A DNA stretch of 30,718 nt from CAZUZS01 sp964624795 (GTDB lineage: Bacteria; Calditrichota; Calditrichia; RBG-13-44-9), in assembly GCA_964624795.1 (NCBI GenBank), contig CAZUZS010000062.1, forward strand, positions 1 through 30,718, written 5' to 3'. Below are positions 8,484 to 17,120 of the stretch, piece by piece. Numbering within the stretch: the first letter of the stretch is position 1; each line of letters begins with the position of its first letter. The position numbers and the translations under genes are program-made. A model generated the notes under the pieces. It saw only the letters and a program-made list of their open reading frames with translations, was not told where the DNA came from and made no database searches.

Positions 8484-10067
8484 TCAAATACCTTTCCGCC
8501 ATCCCGTATCATCAAATTTATTCAACTGAATAGTAATCGACCCATCATTATTGAGCGGCTGGGCGCACGCCCAATTGACCGGACGTCGCACCCCCTTGGT
8601 TTCGATTTCGGCGCGCAGTTTCATTTTCTTTCCTTCCATTCCCGGGGGGAGAATAAAATTGCACTGCCGCAGGCGGCCACCGTGCGGATGTCCGGCGTCC
8701 AGACCGCCGCCCATGCTGAATTTGCCGTCTTCACTTTCGATGTAAATCCGCAGAATGCCCGGCACGCCGGCAACCCCATCATTGGCAATGGCCAGCACCA
8801 CCTCGGAGGTGCCGTAGCGTTTGCGCTGCCAGATCCATGAGGGGCGAACCCGGTAGCCGAGCCGCTGGTGCAGCTTGTCAAAGCCGACAGGATATTTTTC
8901 ATAGTAAGTGCGCAGGTTATCGGCTTCGGTCCACAAAGCCCAGTAATTGGCGCCCATGTCCAGGCAGTGCAGCATCGATTTTTCCTTGAGATTGATCCCC
9001 GCTTCGTCCTGCGGGATATCATCAATGTTGTAATCGCGAAATCGGCCCTGTTCCATCACGACGGCCAGCCAGGGCGGGCGGTTGGAAAGCCGCTCGATCT
9101 GAATCGGCTCCTCGATGAAAACAATACTGTCCGAGCGCAGCCAGCTTCCCGCTCTCACTGCCAGATCCAGACATTCGCGATTTCCGGTTTTGCTGATGTC
9201 AGGCTGGGTATTGTTAACCAGCGGCACTTTCGTCCAGGTATCGATCTGATATTGGGTCATCTCCAGCATGGTTTTCTCGGCGGTGAGGTAATCCGGGAAA
9301 GGATTGGGCAGCGCATTGGTGTGGCCTTCACCCCAAAATCCGTACATCATCATATCCACAAACTCCATCTGCGGATGATCGTTGTATTCGGCCGCCAGCA
9401 GATCGTTTAGCTCCCGAAACGCTTTCTTGAATTCAGGATGGTCGTAACGCGGCTCCACATAATCCCAGTTGCCGGATTTCTTTTCTGTCGTCTCTCCCCG
9501 CATCTTGCCAATCTTTACCAGCGGAATTTTGTCCCGCAGGAAATCCGGCATGGCGATCTGCTTCGGCTCGAAATTCGGGCTGGAAAGCTGCACCCGGAAT
9601 CCGACCCCCAGGTTGTACTGTTTGGCCGCCTCGAAGGTAAGCTTCCATACCGGGTTCAGATCGAGTTTTCCCGGCGCGCTTTGCACATCCCGCCAGTCGC
9701 AGCGAATATAAAGCTTGTCCACAAACGGCAGGCTGGCGAGGTCTTCCACCGCTTTCTCCAGCGAATATTTCCCTTCACGCACCGGCACCGACGGACCATT
9801 TTCTTCCCAGGTGTAGGCGGTAAGCCCAAGACCGAAATTCCGGATGTGTTTATCCGAGGCAGTGGTGCTGCCGATATTGCGCCAGCCTTCATCCTGGTCG
9901 ATTCCGAAAGGCCCCTGGTTCAGGCGGTCCCGCACATACGGGCCGCTGCCAAAATCGTAGCCGTCCCAGCGGTGCGCCGGCACATCCGCCTTCACAGGAT
10001 TGACCCCGACGCCGCTGAGCAGCGCCACCGCTCCGCCGGCTTTCAGAAAATTTCTTCTGTTGATCAT
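8484..10067 (-). CDS. Tat-exported putative glycoside hydrolase, DUF4832-like
   Basis: The 527-residue product opens MINRRNFLKAGGAVALLSGV, a twin-arginine (RRNFLK) export signal. The body looks like a clan A-type barrel. FVDKLYIRCDWRDVQSAPG (115-133) resembles the N-terminal barrel strands of beta-galactosidase-like enzymes. MMMYGFWGEGHTN (239-251) matches the GxWGEWH acid/base region of DUF4832-type proteins, making Glu247 a candidate catalytic acid. GANYWALWTEADN and LGYRVRPSWIWQ followed by an NDGVAGVPG segment resemble the C-terminal sandwich of that group. I infer a periplasmic glycosidase or sugar-binding enzyme; substrate unknown. AGGAAT precedes the ATG. The LamG lipoprotein gene ends 5 bases upstream, so the two are probably co-translated. 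The region is clearly GC-richer than the GH27/GH36 genes. Confidence 0.7.
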   Translation of the reverse strand: MINRRNFLKAGGAVALLSGVGVNPVKADVPAHRWDGYDFGSGPYVRDRLNQGPFGIDQDEGWRNIGSTTASDKHIRNFGLGLTAYTWEENGPSVPVREGKYSLEKAVEDLASLPFVDKLYIRCDWRDVQSAPGKLDLNPVWKLTFEAAKQYNLGVGFRVQLSSPNFEPKQIAMPDFLRDKIPLVKIGKMRGETTEKKSGNWDYVEPRYDHPEFKKAFRELNDLLAAEYNDHPQMEFVDMMMYGFWGEGHTNALPNPFPDYLTAEKTMLEMTQYQIDTWTKVPLVNNTQPDISKTGNRECLDLAVRAGSWLRSDSIVFIEEPIQIERLSNRPPWLAVVMEQGRFRDYNIDDIPQDEAGINLKEKSMLHCLDMGANYWALWTEADNLRTYYEKYPVGFDKLHQRLGYRVRPSWIWQRKRYGTSEVVLAIANDGVAGVPGILRIYIESEDGKFSMGGGLDAGHPHGGRLRQCNFILPPGMEGKKMKLRAEIETKGVRRPVNWACAQPLNNDGSITIQLNKFDDTGWRKGI

Positions 10068-10072
10068 GATTC

Positions 10073-10840
10073 CTATTCCTTTGCCTTAAAGAGTTTTTCG
10101 ATTTCGGTCTCAGTCAGCACCCGGTCATAGATTCTCACATCGTCCAGGCTGCCTCTCAAAAACTGGTCGCCGGACGGGTAGTTGCCAAACATCAGTATGT
10201 GGGGAATTCCGGTTTGCGGTTTTACTGTGGATTGCGCCGTCTGCTTGCCATCGACGTAAAAGCGGTGCAGGTGCCCGTCATAAGTATAAACGCAATGGTG
10301 CCATTTCTTCACGGCCGGCGGCGGAGAATCGAGCACGGTTCTGCCGCCCCAGTACCACGCATCGAGGCCAAGCGTATGGTATCCCGGTGCCCGATACCCG
10401 GTTTGCACACCGACGCCGGCCACCGTATCCACCAGCGATATCATATCATCAGCGCCCAGCGAATCCGAATAAACCGGCGTTTTCTCAACCATGTACCACC
10501 AGGAAATTGTCTGGGCGCCGTCCACCGCCGGCATATTTGAAACTTTTGCCTCTATATAGGACGACGTGCCGTTAAAATGGTAAGCACTGTTTACGTTGCC
10601 AAACCGGTCTGTGGTCAGGCCAACGTCATGCACCACCCCGTTATTCCGGTTGCCGCTCTCGTCAAAAGCGTTCCCGTTGAACGGATAATAGGCAACCAGG
10701 CCGGCATCCATACTTCGCTGGCAGGAAATATTAAAAAACACCAGTATTCCGGCAGCGAGGAGAAAGGCACAAAGCAGGATGCCGGGGGCGTGGTGCGTGG
10801 AGCATGAAGCGGTAATATCGAGCTTTGTTGATTTGCGCAT
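10073..10840 (-). CDS. LamG-type concanavalin A-like lectin domain lipoprotein
   Basis: The 255-residue product has a hydrophobic segment (about 20-38) ending FFNISC, an imperfect lipobox with Cys39 as likely lipidation site. The rest is one LamG/ConA-like jelly roll: LVAYYPFNGNAFDESGNRN, then YHFNGTSSYIE, WHHCVYTYDGHLHRFYVDG and the closing GSLDDVRIYDRVLTETEIEKL. Such domains bind carbohydrate in many secreted systems. Here it may present or capture substrate for the Tat-exported enzyme encoded 5 bases downstream. There is no catalytic motif. About 114 bases separate it from the symporter gene upstream. Confidence 0.85.
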   Translation of the reverse strand: MRKSTKLDITASCSTHHAPGILLCAFLLAAGILVFFNISCQRSMDAGLVAYYPFNGNAFDESGNRNNGVVHDVGLTTDRFGNVNSAYHFNGTSSYIEAKVSNMPAVDGAQTISWWYMVEKTPVYSDSLGADDMISLVDTVAGVGVQTGYRAPGYHTLGLDAWYWGGRTVLDSPPPAVKKWHHCVYTYDGHLHRFYVDGKQTAQSTVKPQTGIPHILMFGNYPSGDQFLRGSLDDVRIYDRVLTETEIEKLFKAKE

Positions 10841-10954
10841 AAGTCCATCTCTGGTATTGTGATATTTTAATTTCTTGGATTTACAGTTTCATCATCGGTT
10901 CTCCGGCGTAACGATCACACGCCGGACATAAAAACAGGATTCCCTGTGGAATTA

Positions 10955-12601
10955 TTAAGAAAACCGTGTTCTGAACCAGCCGCCGATAAAGAAGACGATC
11001 ATCCCGGCGACCGCGGTAAGCGAAGCAAGGCGCAGCCCCTGGCTTCCCATAATCGTGCCGCAGAAAAAGATCAGCAGCCCCAGCGCAAGAATCAGCAGGC
11101 TCGCCCAACCGCCTTTGGTTTCGGGAATGATATTGAATGATTCCCCGCTGTCGATTTCTTCCTGGCTGATTTTTCTGGCATCGAACACCCTGGAAATACT
11201 CTCGCTGCTTTTCCGGGGCGTAAGAAAGCTGACCAGGGGAGCGATCAGCAAAGCGACCCCGCCGCTGGCGAAAGTGACCGTGGCGATATCAACCTGGAAA
11301 GCAAACCGCAGGATGGCGCCCACAAGCGCTCCGCCCAGGTAACCGGAAATCGCTCCCTGCCAGGTTGCCCTGCGCCAAAAAAGTCCATAGACCACCGCTA
11401 TTACAAAAAGCGGCATATCCATGATACTAATGATCGTGAGGTAAGCATCCACGGTCCCGCCCAAGTACGGTACCAGGTAGGAAACGGCAATCATGATAAC
11501 GCCGGTCGCAATCGTCGCAATTCGAATGACCCGCAGAATTTCTTTGGTCGTCGCTTTGCGCCCCAGGAAGCGGGTATAGATATCATTTGAGAAAAGCGTG
11601 GCCGCCGAACCGAGGTTGGAATCGATGGTGGACATCTGGGAAGCCAACAGACCGCAGATAATGATTCCCAGAATTACTTTTGGGAGGAGATTGATAATGA
11701 TAGTCGGTACCGCAAATTCCGGTTTGGCCAGGCCGGGATATAAAATGCTGGCGGCCAGCCCGGGCGTCACCCATAGAAAGGCAAACGGCGTGGTAATAAT
11801 GCCGGACCACACCATTCCTTTGACGACTACCTTCGTGCTTCTGGCCGAAAAAGTTCTCTGCAGCAGTCCCTGGTCCAGGCAGGCCCATTGGATTCCCAGG
11901 AACCAGATGGCGATCACGAATTTCCAGTTGTATTTGCCGGTCTGGGTGATCAGGTCCAGGTGCCCCGGCTGCAGTTTCGCCACCAGCCCCGGCCACCAGC
12001 CTACCGCATGCATGGCAATGGGCAAAATGATGAGCACGCCCAGCATCATTAAAATAAATTGAATCGCATCGGTGAAAACGATGGACCACATCCCGCCCAG
12101 CATGGTGTAAACGATAATCACGATCGAGAAAAGCAGCACCCAAAAGGTGAACGATTCGATCCCGGTTATTTGCTGCGCTGCCGAAACACCGGCATACAGC
12201 ACCACCCCCAGCCAGAAGGCCAACCGGAACACCCACAGCACGCTGACCAGCAGCCGCACCACGCCGTTGTAGCGCATTTCCAGCAGCTCCGGAATGGTGC
12301 GTATTTGCAGCCGCCGCATGATGGGAAGTATAAACAGCCCGGCGAAAACCAGCGCCATGTTGCCGGTCCAGGTTTGCCAGATAATCGATATGCCGTCTTT
12401 ATAAGCCGTGCCGCTGACCCCGACAAAGCTGTAAAGGCTGATGTTGGTGGCGGTCAGGGTGGCGGCTAAAATAAAAGGGGTGAGCTGGCGCCCCGCTACG
12501 TAAAAATCATCGGGATTGGAAACCCATTTATAAAATGATGCGCCAAACCAGAAAATGCCGACTAAAAAAACCAGTACTATCACATAATCAATCGCTGCCA
12601 T
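10955..12601 (-). CDS. Sodium:solute symporter (SSS/SGLT family)
   Basis: The 548-residue integral membrane protein has about 13-14 hydrophobic segments. It shows SSS family marks: an FYVAGRQLTPFILAATLTAT N-terminal region, a GGMWSIVFTDAIQFILM segment, and the signature SQMSTIDSNLGSAATLFSND in the Na2-site helix. It should import a small organic solute, most likely a sugar released by the locus enzymes, using the sodium gradient across the inner membrane. Its start overlaps the 3' end of the kinase gene by 14 bases, implying translational coupling. The 47-residue membrane peptide encoded three genes upstream in the operon may be its accessory subunit. Motifs alone do not give the substrate. 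Confidence 0.93.
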   Translation of the reverse strand: MAAIDYVIVLVFLVGIFWFGASFYKWVSNPDDFYVAGRQLTPFILAATLTATNISLYSFVGVSGTAYKDGISIIWQTWTGNMALVFAGLFILPIMRRLQIRTIPELLEMRYNGVVRLLVSVLWVFRLAFWLGVVLYAGVSAAQQITGIESFTFWVLLFSIVIIVYTMLGGMWSIVFTDAIQFILMMLGVLIILPIAMHAVGWWPGLVAKLQPGHLDLITQTGKYNWKFVIAIWFLGIQWACLDQGLLQRTFSARSTKVVVKGMVWSGIITTPFAFLWVTPGLAASILYPGLAKPEFAVPTIIINLLPKVILGIIICGLLASQMSTIDSNLGSAATLFSNDIYTRFLGRKATTKEILRVIRIATIATGVIMIAVSYLVPYLGGTVDAYLTIISIMDMPLFVIAVVYGLFWRRATWQGAISGYLGGALVGAILRFAFQVDIATVTFASGGVALLIAPLVSFLTPRKSSESISRVFDARKISQEEIDSGESFNIIPETKGGWASLLILALGLLIFFCGTIMGSQGLRLASLTAVAGMIVFFIGGWFRTRFS

Positions 12602-13559
12602 AGGAATTGTCTTTTCTGTTCTCGATTTCTATTTTATTCTCACGCAGAAATTGCTCCGCTTCCCGGAAATTGGGAAAGGCTGTCGTCCCCCCTAATTGGG
12701 TAGTGGAGATCGCCGCACAGGCGTTTCCCCAGGCGGCACATTTTTCGAGGGTGGAACCGCTGAGAAACTGGTAGATGAATCCGCTGTTGAAACTGTCGCC
12801 GGCCCCGGTTGTATCGATCGTTTCCACTTTGAATCCGGCGGCATGAATGGTTTTCTCCGCATCCTTTGCCCAGGCTCCCGATTTGCCGGTTTTAATCACG
12901 ACTGAGCCGACTGTCTTGCTGAGCACATCAAGAGCGGACCCGATTTTATCACATTTTGAAATCCGAAGGGCTTCCCTTTCGTTGGGCAGGAAAATATCTA
13001 CATATTTCAGCACCTCGAAAATGGACTCGTCCCATTCACCGGAGGGATCACCATCCGGATCGAGCGAAGTGGTCAGACCGGCTTCCTTCACCCGCCTGAA
13101 CAATTCGGCGCAGCCGTCCCGCATTCCCGGCTGCAGGTAGTAGCTGGACATGTGCAGATGCCGGGCGCTCAGCACATAATCCATATCCACATCCGCCAGG
13201 GTAAAGCTCTCCCGGACGCCTGCGTAACTGGCCATCGCATATTCATCGGGGAAGGACATGGAAACGCAGATACCGGTTTTGGATTGCCGATCCTTTATAA
13301 TTCTTGATGTATTCACATTTCCGGCATTCAGACTGCGCAGAACAAAATCGCCGAGGTCATCGCCGCCGACTTTTCCGACAAAACCCACGTTCAGGCCAAG
13401 CCTGGCAATGTTGCTGGCAAAAATGGCCGAAGCGCTTCCCAGCGTGAAATGCATATCTTTGGAAACCCGGCACTGGCCCATCTCCGGCAGGGAAGAAAGC
13501 CCGGTCAGGATCAAATCGACATTCAGCTCACCAACAACGACAATATCCAATTTTTTCAT
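12588..13559 (-). CDS. PfkB-family carbohydrate kinase
   Basis: The 323-residue ribokinase-like protein has motif 1 near FTLGSASAIFASNIARLG (38-55) with GKVGGDDLG (62-70). Motif 2 is IDTTGAGDSFNSGF (248-261), where Asp255 is the expected catalytic base and GAG forms the anion hole. LPNEREAL (191-198) is also typical. It should phosphorylate a sugar or sugar phosphate in the cytoplasm. Together with the SIS isomerase 5 bases upstream it could complete a route such as ketohexose-phosphate to bisphosphate, as in tagatose 6-phosphate pathways, but that is inference. The gene overlaps the symporter start by 14 bases. Confidence 0.9.
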   Translation of the reverse strand: MKKLDIVVVGELNVDLILTGLSSLPEMGQCRVSKDMHFTLGSASAIFASNIARLGLNVGFVGKVGGDDLGDFVLRSLNAGNVNTSRIIKDRQSKTGICVSMSFPDEYAMASYAGVRESFTLADVDMDYVLSARHLHMSSYYLQPGMRDGCAELFRRVKEAGLTTSLDPDGDPSGEWDESIFEVLKYVDIFLPNEREALRISKCDKIGSALDVLSKTVGSVVIKTGKSGAWAKDAEKTIHAAGFKVETIDTTGAGDSFNSGFIYQFLSGSTLEKCAAWGNACAAISTTQLGGTTAFPNFREAEQFLRENKIEIENRKDNSYGSD

Positions 13560-13564
13560 GGCAC

Positions 13565-14578
13565 CTAATCAATATCTTTCCCGACCGCCAGCGCACGGTA
13601 ATAGCCGTATAATTGCGTCAGCAGCATCACCAAAACCGGCCGGGCATTTTCCGACAAACCCGATTGCAGCTCATAGACATCATTGGCGACTTCTGCAACG
13701 GACTGGCCTGCCTTTTCGCAGATGATTTTGATCTTCCCGCCCCAATCCTTTACCCTTTTCAGATATTCGATTTCCTGCTCCCTGGCGCTGTCCGACAGCA
13801 GGTAAAAGATCAGCGTCCTGTCGTCGACGGCATATTTCGGACCATGCATCAGCTCCATGCCATGATACGCCTCTGCCGGGACGCACGCCATTTCTTTCAG
13901 CTTGAGCATGGATTCCTCGGCGATGCCGTGCAGCGGTCCGTGCGCAAGGTAGACATACAGGTTGAAGTCCTCAGTATTGGCGAGCTTTTCCATGACCGGC
14001 TGGTACTGGCCGAGCAGCCGTTCCCCGTGCTGCGGAAGTTGCAGAAGTTCTTCCTCAAGCTGTTTATCGGCCGACAGCCAGGCGGTAATCAATTGAAATC
14101 CCAGCAGCATGCTGGTGAAAGATTTGGTCATATATTTGGTCTCTTCGGCGGCTTCGGGACACACCGCGGTCAAGTCGGCATGTTTTTCCATCTCGCTCCC
14201 CGCCGTGCAGGAGATCAGCAAAGTACCGCCGCCCAGAACTTCTTTTGCGTACCGTGCGGCCGCCAGCGTTTCGGGCGTTTTGCCCGACCTGGAAATGGGA
14301 ACCAGCAGGTAGTCCTGGTTCCCGGCAAAGATTGTTTCCGGAAACAGCATGATCTCCGAAGCCGGCACGCCCCTCGCCTTCCGGCCGGTAAATTTTGTAT
14401 AGAGCGCCGCCCCGGTGAGCGGCAGGTAGTAAGAAGTCCCGCACCCGGTCAGGACCAGCTCCGCATTTTTGTGCTTTTCCAGATAAGCCAGTATTTCCGC
14501 CTTTCGTTGAGAAAAAGCATTTATGGTATTTTGCCACGCCTTGGGCTGAAATAATATTTCCTGAAGCGTTTTTCTCAT
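13565..14578 (-). CDS. SIS-domain sugar isomerase/deaminase (AgaS or GlmS-C-like)
   Basis: The 337-residue protein has two SIS domains. The first shows ELVLTGCGTSYYLPL (40-54) and VPISRSGKTPETLAAARYAK (93-112), the sugar-phosphate pocket of GlmS isomerase domains and AgaS-type enzymes. ETKYMTKSFTSMLLG follows. There is no glutaminase domain, so it is not a full GlmS. The second domain includes HGPLHGIAEESMLKLKEMA and AYHGMELMHGPKYAVD, as in ketose/aldose isomerases and amino-sugar deaminases. A likely role is isomerising or deaminating a phosphorylated (amino)sugar before the PfkB kinase acts, perhaps galactosamine 6-phosphate. Its ATG overlaps the stop codon of the small membrane peptide gene (ATGA). 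Confidence 0.88.
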   Translation of the reverse strand: MRKTLQEILFQPKAWQNTINAFSQRKAEILAYLEKHKNAELVLTGCGTSYYLPLTGAALYTKFTGRKARGVPASEIMLFPETIFAGNQDYLLVPISRSGKTPETLAAARYAKEVLGGGTLLISCTAGSEMEKHADLTAVCPEAAEETKYMTKSFTSMLLGFQLITAWLSADKQLEEELLQLPQHGERLLGQYQPVMEKLANTEDFNLYVYLAHGPLHGIAEESMLKLKEMACVPAEAYHGMELMHGPKYAVDDRTLIFYLLSDSAREQEIEYLKRVKDWGGKIKIICEKAGQSVAEVANDVYELQSGLSENARPVLVMLLTQLYGYYRALAVGKDID

Positions 14579-14718
14579 TTTGTTCTGTCATCCTCTTTCT
14601 GTTGTCCCCTATGCGCCGAAAAAAGCGATTTAAACTCTTTCGCCGTTTCAATCGACCAGAGCACCAGAATCAGGGCGCCAATGCTCCAGATGCTCCATGT
14701 TACCCAATCAAAATACAT
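14575..14718 (-). CDS. Small single-span membrane protein, putative symporter accessory peptide
   Basis: This 47-codon gene begins MYFDWVTWSIW at the ATG at 14718, with AGGAG 7-8 bases upstream. One hydrophobic helix (about residues 6-23, rich in W, I, L, V) is followed by a charged tail, TAKEFKSLFSAHR to KEDDRTK. The stop codon overlaps the SIS gene start by 4 bases (ATGA), a strong sign that it is real and translationally coupled. Tiny one-helix proteins are known partners of sodium symporters (MetS with MetP; small accessory proteins beside SSS transporters). By analogy this may assist the SSS symporter of the same operon. It is also possible that it is only a translated leader for the isomerase gene. 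Confidence 0.75.
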   Translation of the reverse strand: MYFDWVTWSIWSIGALILVLWSIETAKEFKSLFSAHRGQQKEDDRTK

Positions 14719-14771
14719 TTTTGTGCTCCTATTAAGGCCAAGGCTTAGGCTTGTTAAAAGCTGAGGCTTCT

Positions 14772-14842
14772 TTTGACAGGACTCACATGATATACAGGAT
14801 AAAAGGAATTCTCTATCTTGTCAATCCTGTTATCCTGTCAAA
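14772..14842. repeat. TCCTGT-rich inverted repeat
   Basis: TTTGACAGGA (14772-14781) faces TCCTGTCAAA (14833-14842), a perfect 10-base inverted repeat. Extra TACAGGAT and CAATCCTGT copies lie inside it. Intergenic repeats built from TCCTGT/ACAGGA units are widespread in environmental bacterial genomes. It lies between the GH-D lipoprotein gene and the small membrane peptide gene and could fold as a hairpin in the transcript. Confidence 0.6.
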
Positions 14843-14864
14843 TTTTTCATCCTCCCGGCTGCAC

Positions 14865-17120
14865 TTATCTTCCGGCAAACCTCACCGTCCAGTTCACCGG
14901 TTTCTCCTGCCCGGTAAAGCTGACTTTCAGCAGACTGTCTTCTCCCAGGCTGTGGGTAAGACTTCCGGCATCCGCCGAAATATCGTCGATCCGGTAACCG
15001 TCCGGCACATAGACAAAGAGCGAATATTGCGCACCGGGAACGGTCTCCGAAACGCCGCTCAGCGTCATGTCCATGGCATTCCAGACATTCTTTTTAATAC
15101 TGACGGCGCCGGAGATATGCCGGTTGGTGGCTAACAGTTGCGGATGTCCTTCCTGCCGGCGAATGGTAAACACCCCGGTTCCGTGCGGCGGCAGGCTTGT
15201 CTGAAATTCGCTATCAAATCTTCCGACCAGAGCCTCTTTCCAGTTATCGAAAACCAGGTAACCGTCACCCGAATTCAAATTCAGCTCGCTGCCGATACCC
15301 ACTTTGCGGGCGGTCTGCTCGTTCTTCCAGTTGGTTACCGCAATTACATCATAAACTCCGGACGGCTGGTTGATTTTCAGATCCATGATCTCCGGGTAGT
15401 GCTCGGGCAACCGGCTCCTGCCAAACAGATCGACGGGGAAAATCGGCAGCGTGGGAATGGTTTTCTTTATCAGATCGAGCCGCTCCTGCTGCAGGTGCAA
15501 CAAATCGTCACCGTTGAGATACTGCATCCCGGAAAGGCTGAGCAGGCTGGCGCAGGTTCGGGCTTCTTCCAGGGTGAGGAACTTGTCATTTCTCGCATGA
15601 CTCCCGTCATTGACCAGACTGGAATCCGCCCGGGTCGGTTTGCCCCGCAAGACGATGCAGTCCGGGTCGGAGTACCAGATAATGTGATTCTGGTAGGCGT
15701 TGTTGCTGATCACTTCCAGGAAGTGGTTCATCTGCCGCCAGCCTGGTCCCGGATCCCGGCCGCAGCCGGCTACATCGATAAATCCCATCCGGCCGCCATA
15801 CGCGTCGGGATGGTTGGTGTACCACACTTGCGGGCCCATGATGTCCCGGAAAATGGTCATCGTTTTATGCGAGACATCGAAGCTGCTCACGGTGGTATCG
15901 CTGAAATTATGCTGGTAATGATACCACATCCAGGAAGTGTTCCCCATATCGAATTTGAAATATTCCCAGCCCTGCCGCTTCAGCTCTTTCCAGAGGGGAA
16001 TCCAATATTGGCTTACGACCTCGCGCCGGGTGAAATCCAACTCGCCGCCGCCCTGGTAATCCATCAAAATTTTTCCCTGGTCGTCACGCAGAAACCAGTC
16101 CGGGTTGGCATCTTTCACCGAGTAACAATACGGCACTGTCCACAGGCCGGGAATCAGGCCCTTCGATTTGATGTAATTCGCCAGCCACTCCGGGCCGTGC
16201 GGAAAAGTCTGCGGGTCCCAGCCCTGGCTCCACCGCCGGCGGTCGACGTGATCATAACCGTCATCCAACTGGCAATGAATCATTCCATACGGTTTGAGGT
16301 TTTTGGAAATGTAATCGGCGTGTTCCACAATGTCCTTTTCGGTCACCTCGCGAAAAAAAGCCAGCCAGTGGTTCCATCCGGTGGGTGCGGACTTGTGGTA
16401 GGTATCGTCGTACGGCACATATTTGGGCATTCCCAGCACATCCACATAGTAATTAGGAATGAGCGTCAGCAAAGTGCCATTTTCCTCTGGTGAAGTCGTG
16501 ATTTCCAGAAATGCCTGGTCCTGCGGCTTCCGGATCATTTTGGTACCCGGCGAAAACCGGATCACGGTGTCGCTCGCCTTATCGAACACCGCATGCAGAT
16601 TGGGCGCATCCACCAGTCCCAGCGACAAATACATCACCTGCGGATTCTCCGGCGGCACGCAGTATTTTTCAACCTGGGCCACGCCGGTGTAGTCATTTTC
16701 CTCGCCGGTTTCCGATTCCTGCATATTGTCGGGATCGGCAATTCGTGCCGGAAACCGATTGGTTGGCGCCGGCATCAAAGCAGTAATCCGGCCGTTGCCG
16801 GCAGACGTGCTCACGTCGATTTTGTCTTCGCTAAAGCGGAATTCCCATTCGCTTGCAACCGGCCTGCTGGTGTTGATAGTCAGGCGGCCATCGGAAAACC
16901 GGGATTGCCATCCTTCCAGCCTGGTCAACTTGCCGTTATCCAAAAAATTAAGCCGGACATCGGTCAGCAGTTCTCCCAGATCTTTATTTGATATGGACAG
17001 GCTCGCCTTTTCTTCATCAATTTTAATCGTCCAGGGACCGCTGGTAAACTGTTCGCTCTGAAGACATCCTGCCACCATAAGCAGAGAAAACATTCCGGCA
17101 AAAAGTGCTTTTTGAATCAT
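14865..17120 (-). CDS. Clan GH-D (GH36-like) glycosidase, lipoprotein
   Basis: The 751-residue protein has a clean lipobox, SLLMVAGC, with Cys19 as lipidation site. An N-terminal beta domain (about 25-240) precedes a barrel beginning at PTGWNHWLAFF (246-256), followed by CQLDDGYDH (283-291) and GLIPGLWTVPY (321-331). Asp391 in WEYFKFDMGN fits the GH-D nucleophile. Asp485 or Asp487 in IIWYSDPDCIVLR is the best acid/base candidate. In the recognition loop it reads FIDVAGCGRDPGPGW (447-461), again with a CGR motif like the other two GH-D enzymes of the locus. It diverges from textbook GH36, so I assign the fold but not the substrate. AGGATT precedes the ATG. It probably cleaves an alpha-linked sugar at the cell envelope. 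Confidence 0.82.
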   Translation of the reverse strand: MIQKALFAGMFSLLMVAGCLQSEQFTSGPWTIKIDEEKASLSISNKDLGELLTDVRLNFLDNGKLTRLEGWQSRFSDGRLTINTSRPVASEWEFRFSEDKIDVSTSAGNGRITALMPAPTNRFPARIADPDNMQESETGEENDYTGVAQVEKYCVPPENPQVMYLSLGLVDAPNLHAVFDKASDTVIRFSPGTKMIRKPQDQAFLEITTSPEENGTLLTLIPNYYVDVLGMPKYVPYDDTYHKSAPTGWNHWLAFFREVTEKDIVEHADYISKNLKPYGMIHCQLDDGYDHVDRRRWSQGWDPQTFPHGPEWLANYIKSKGLIPGLWTVPYCYSVKDANPDWFLRDDQGKILMDYQGGGELDFTRREVVSQYWIPLWKELKRQGWEYFKFDMGNTSWMWYHYQHNFSDTTVSSFDVSHKTMTIFRDIMGPQVWYTNHPDAYGGRMGFIDVAGCGRDPGPGWRQMNHFLEVISNNAYQNHIIWYSDPDCIVLRGKPTRADSSLVNDGSHARNDKFLTLEEARTCASLLSLSGMQYLNGDDLLHLQQERLDLIKKTIPTLPIFPVDLFGRSRLPEHYPEIMDLKINQPSGVYDVIAVTNWKNEQTARKVGIGSELNLNSGDGYLVFDNWKEALVGRFDSEFQTSLPPHGTGVFTIRRQEGHPQLLATNRHISGAVSIKKNVWNAMDMTLSGVSETVPGAQYSLFVYVPDGYRIDDISADAGSLTHSLGEDSLLKVSFTGQEKPVNWTVRFAGR

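Noticed and set aside
13613..14554. A 313-codon plus-strand open frame
   Set aside because: It is antisense to the SIS isomerase gene, which has clear motifs and operon overlaps; no motif or ribosome site supports the plus frame.
15138..16493. A 451-codon plus-strand open frame
   Set aside because: It is antisense to the GH-D lipoprotein gene, whose frame carries catalytic motifs, and its own translation has no family pattern. Long antisense frames are common in GC-rich genes.
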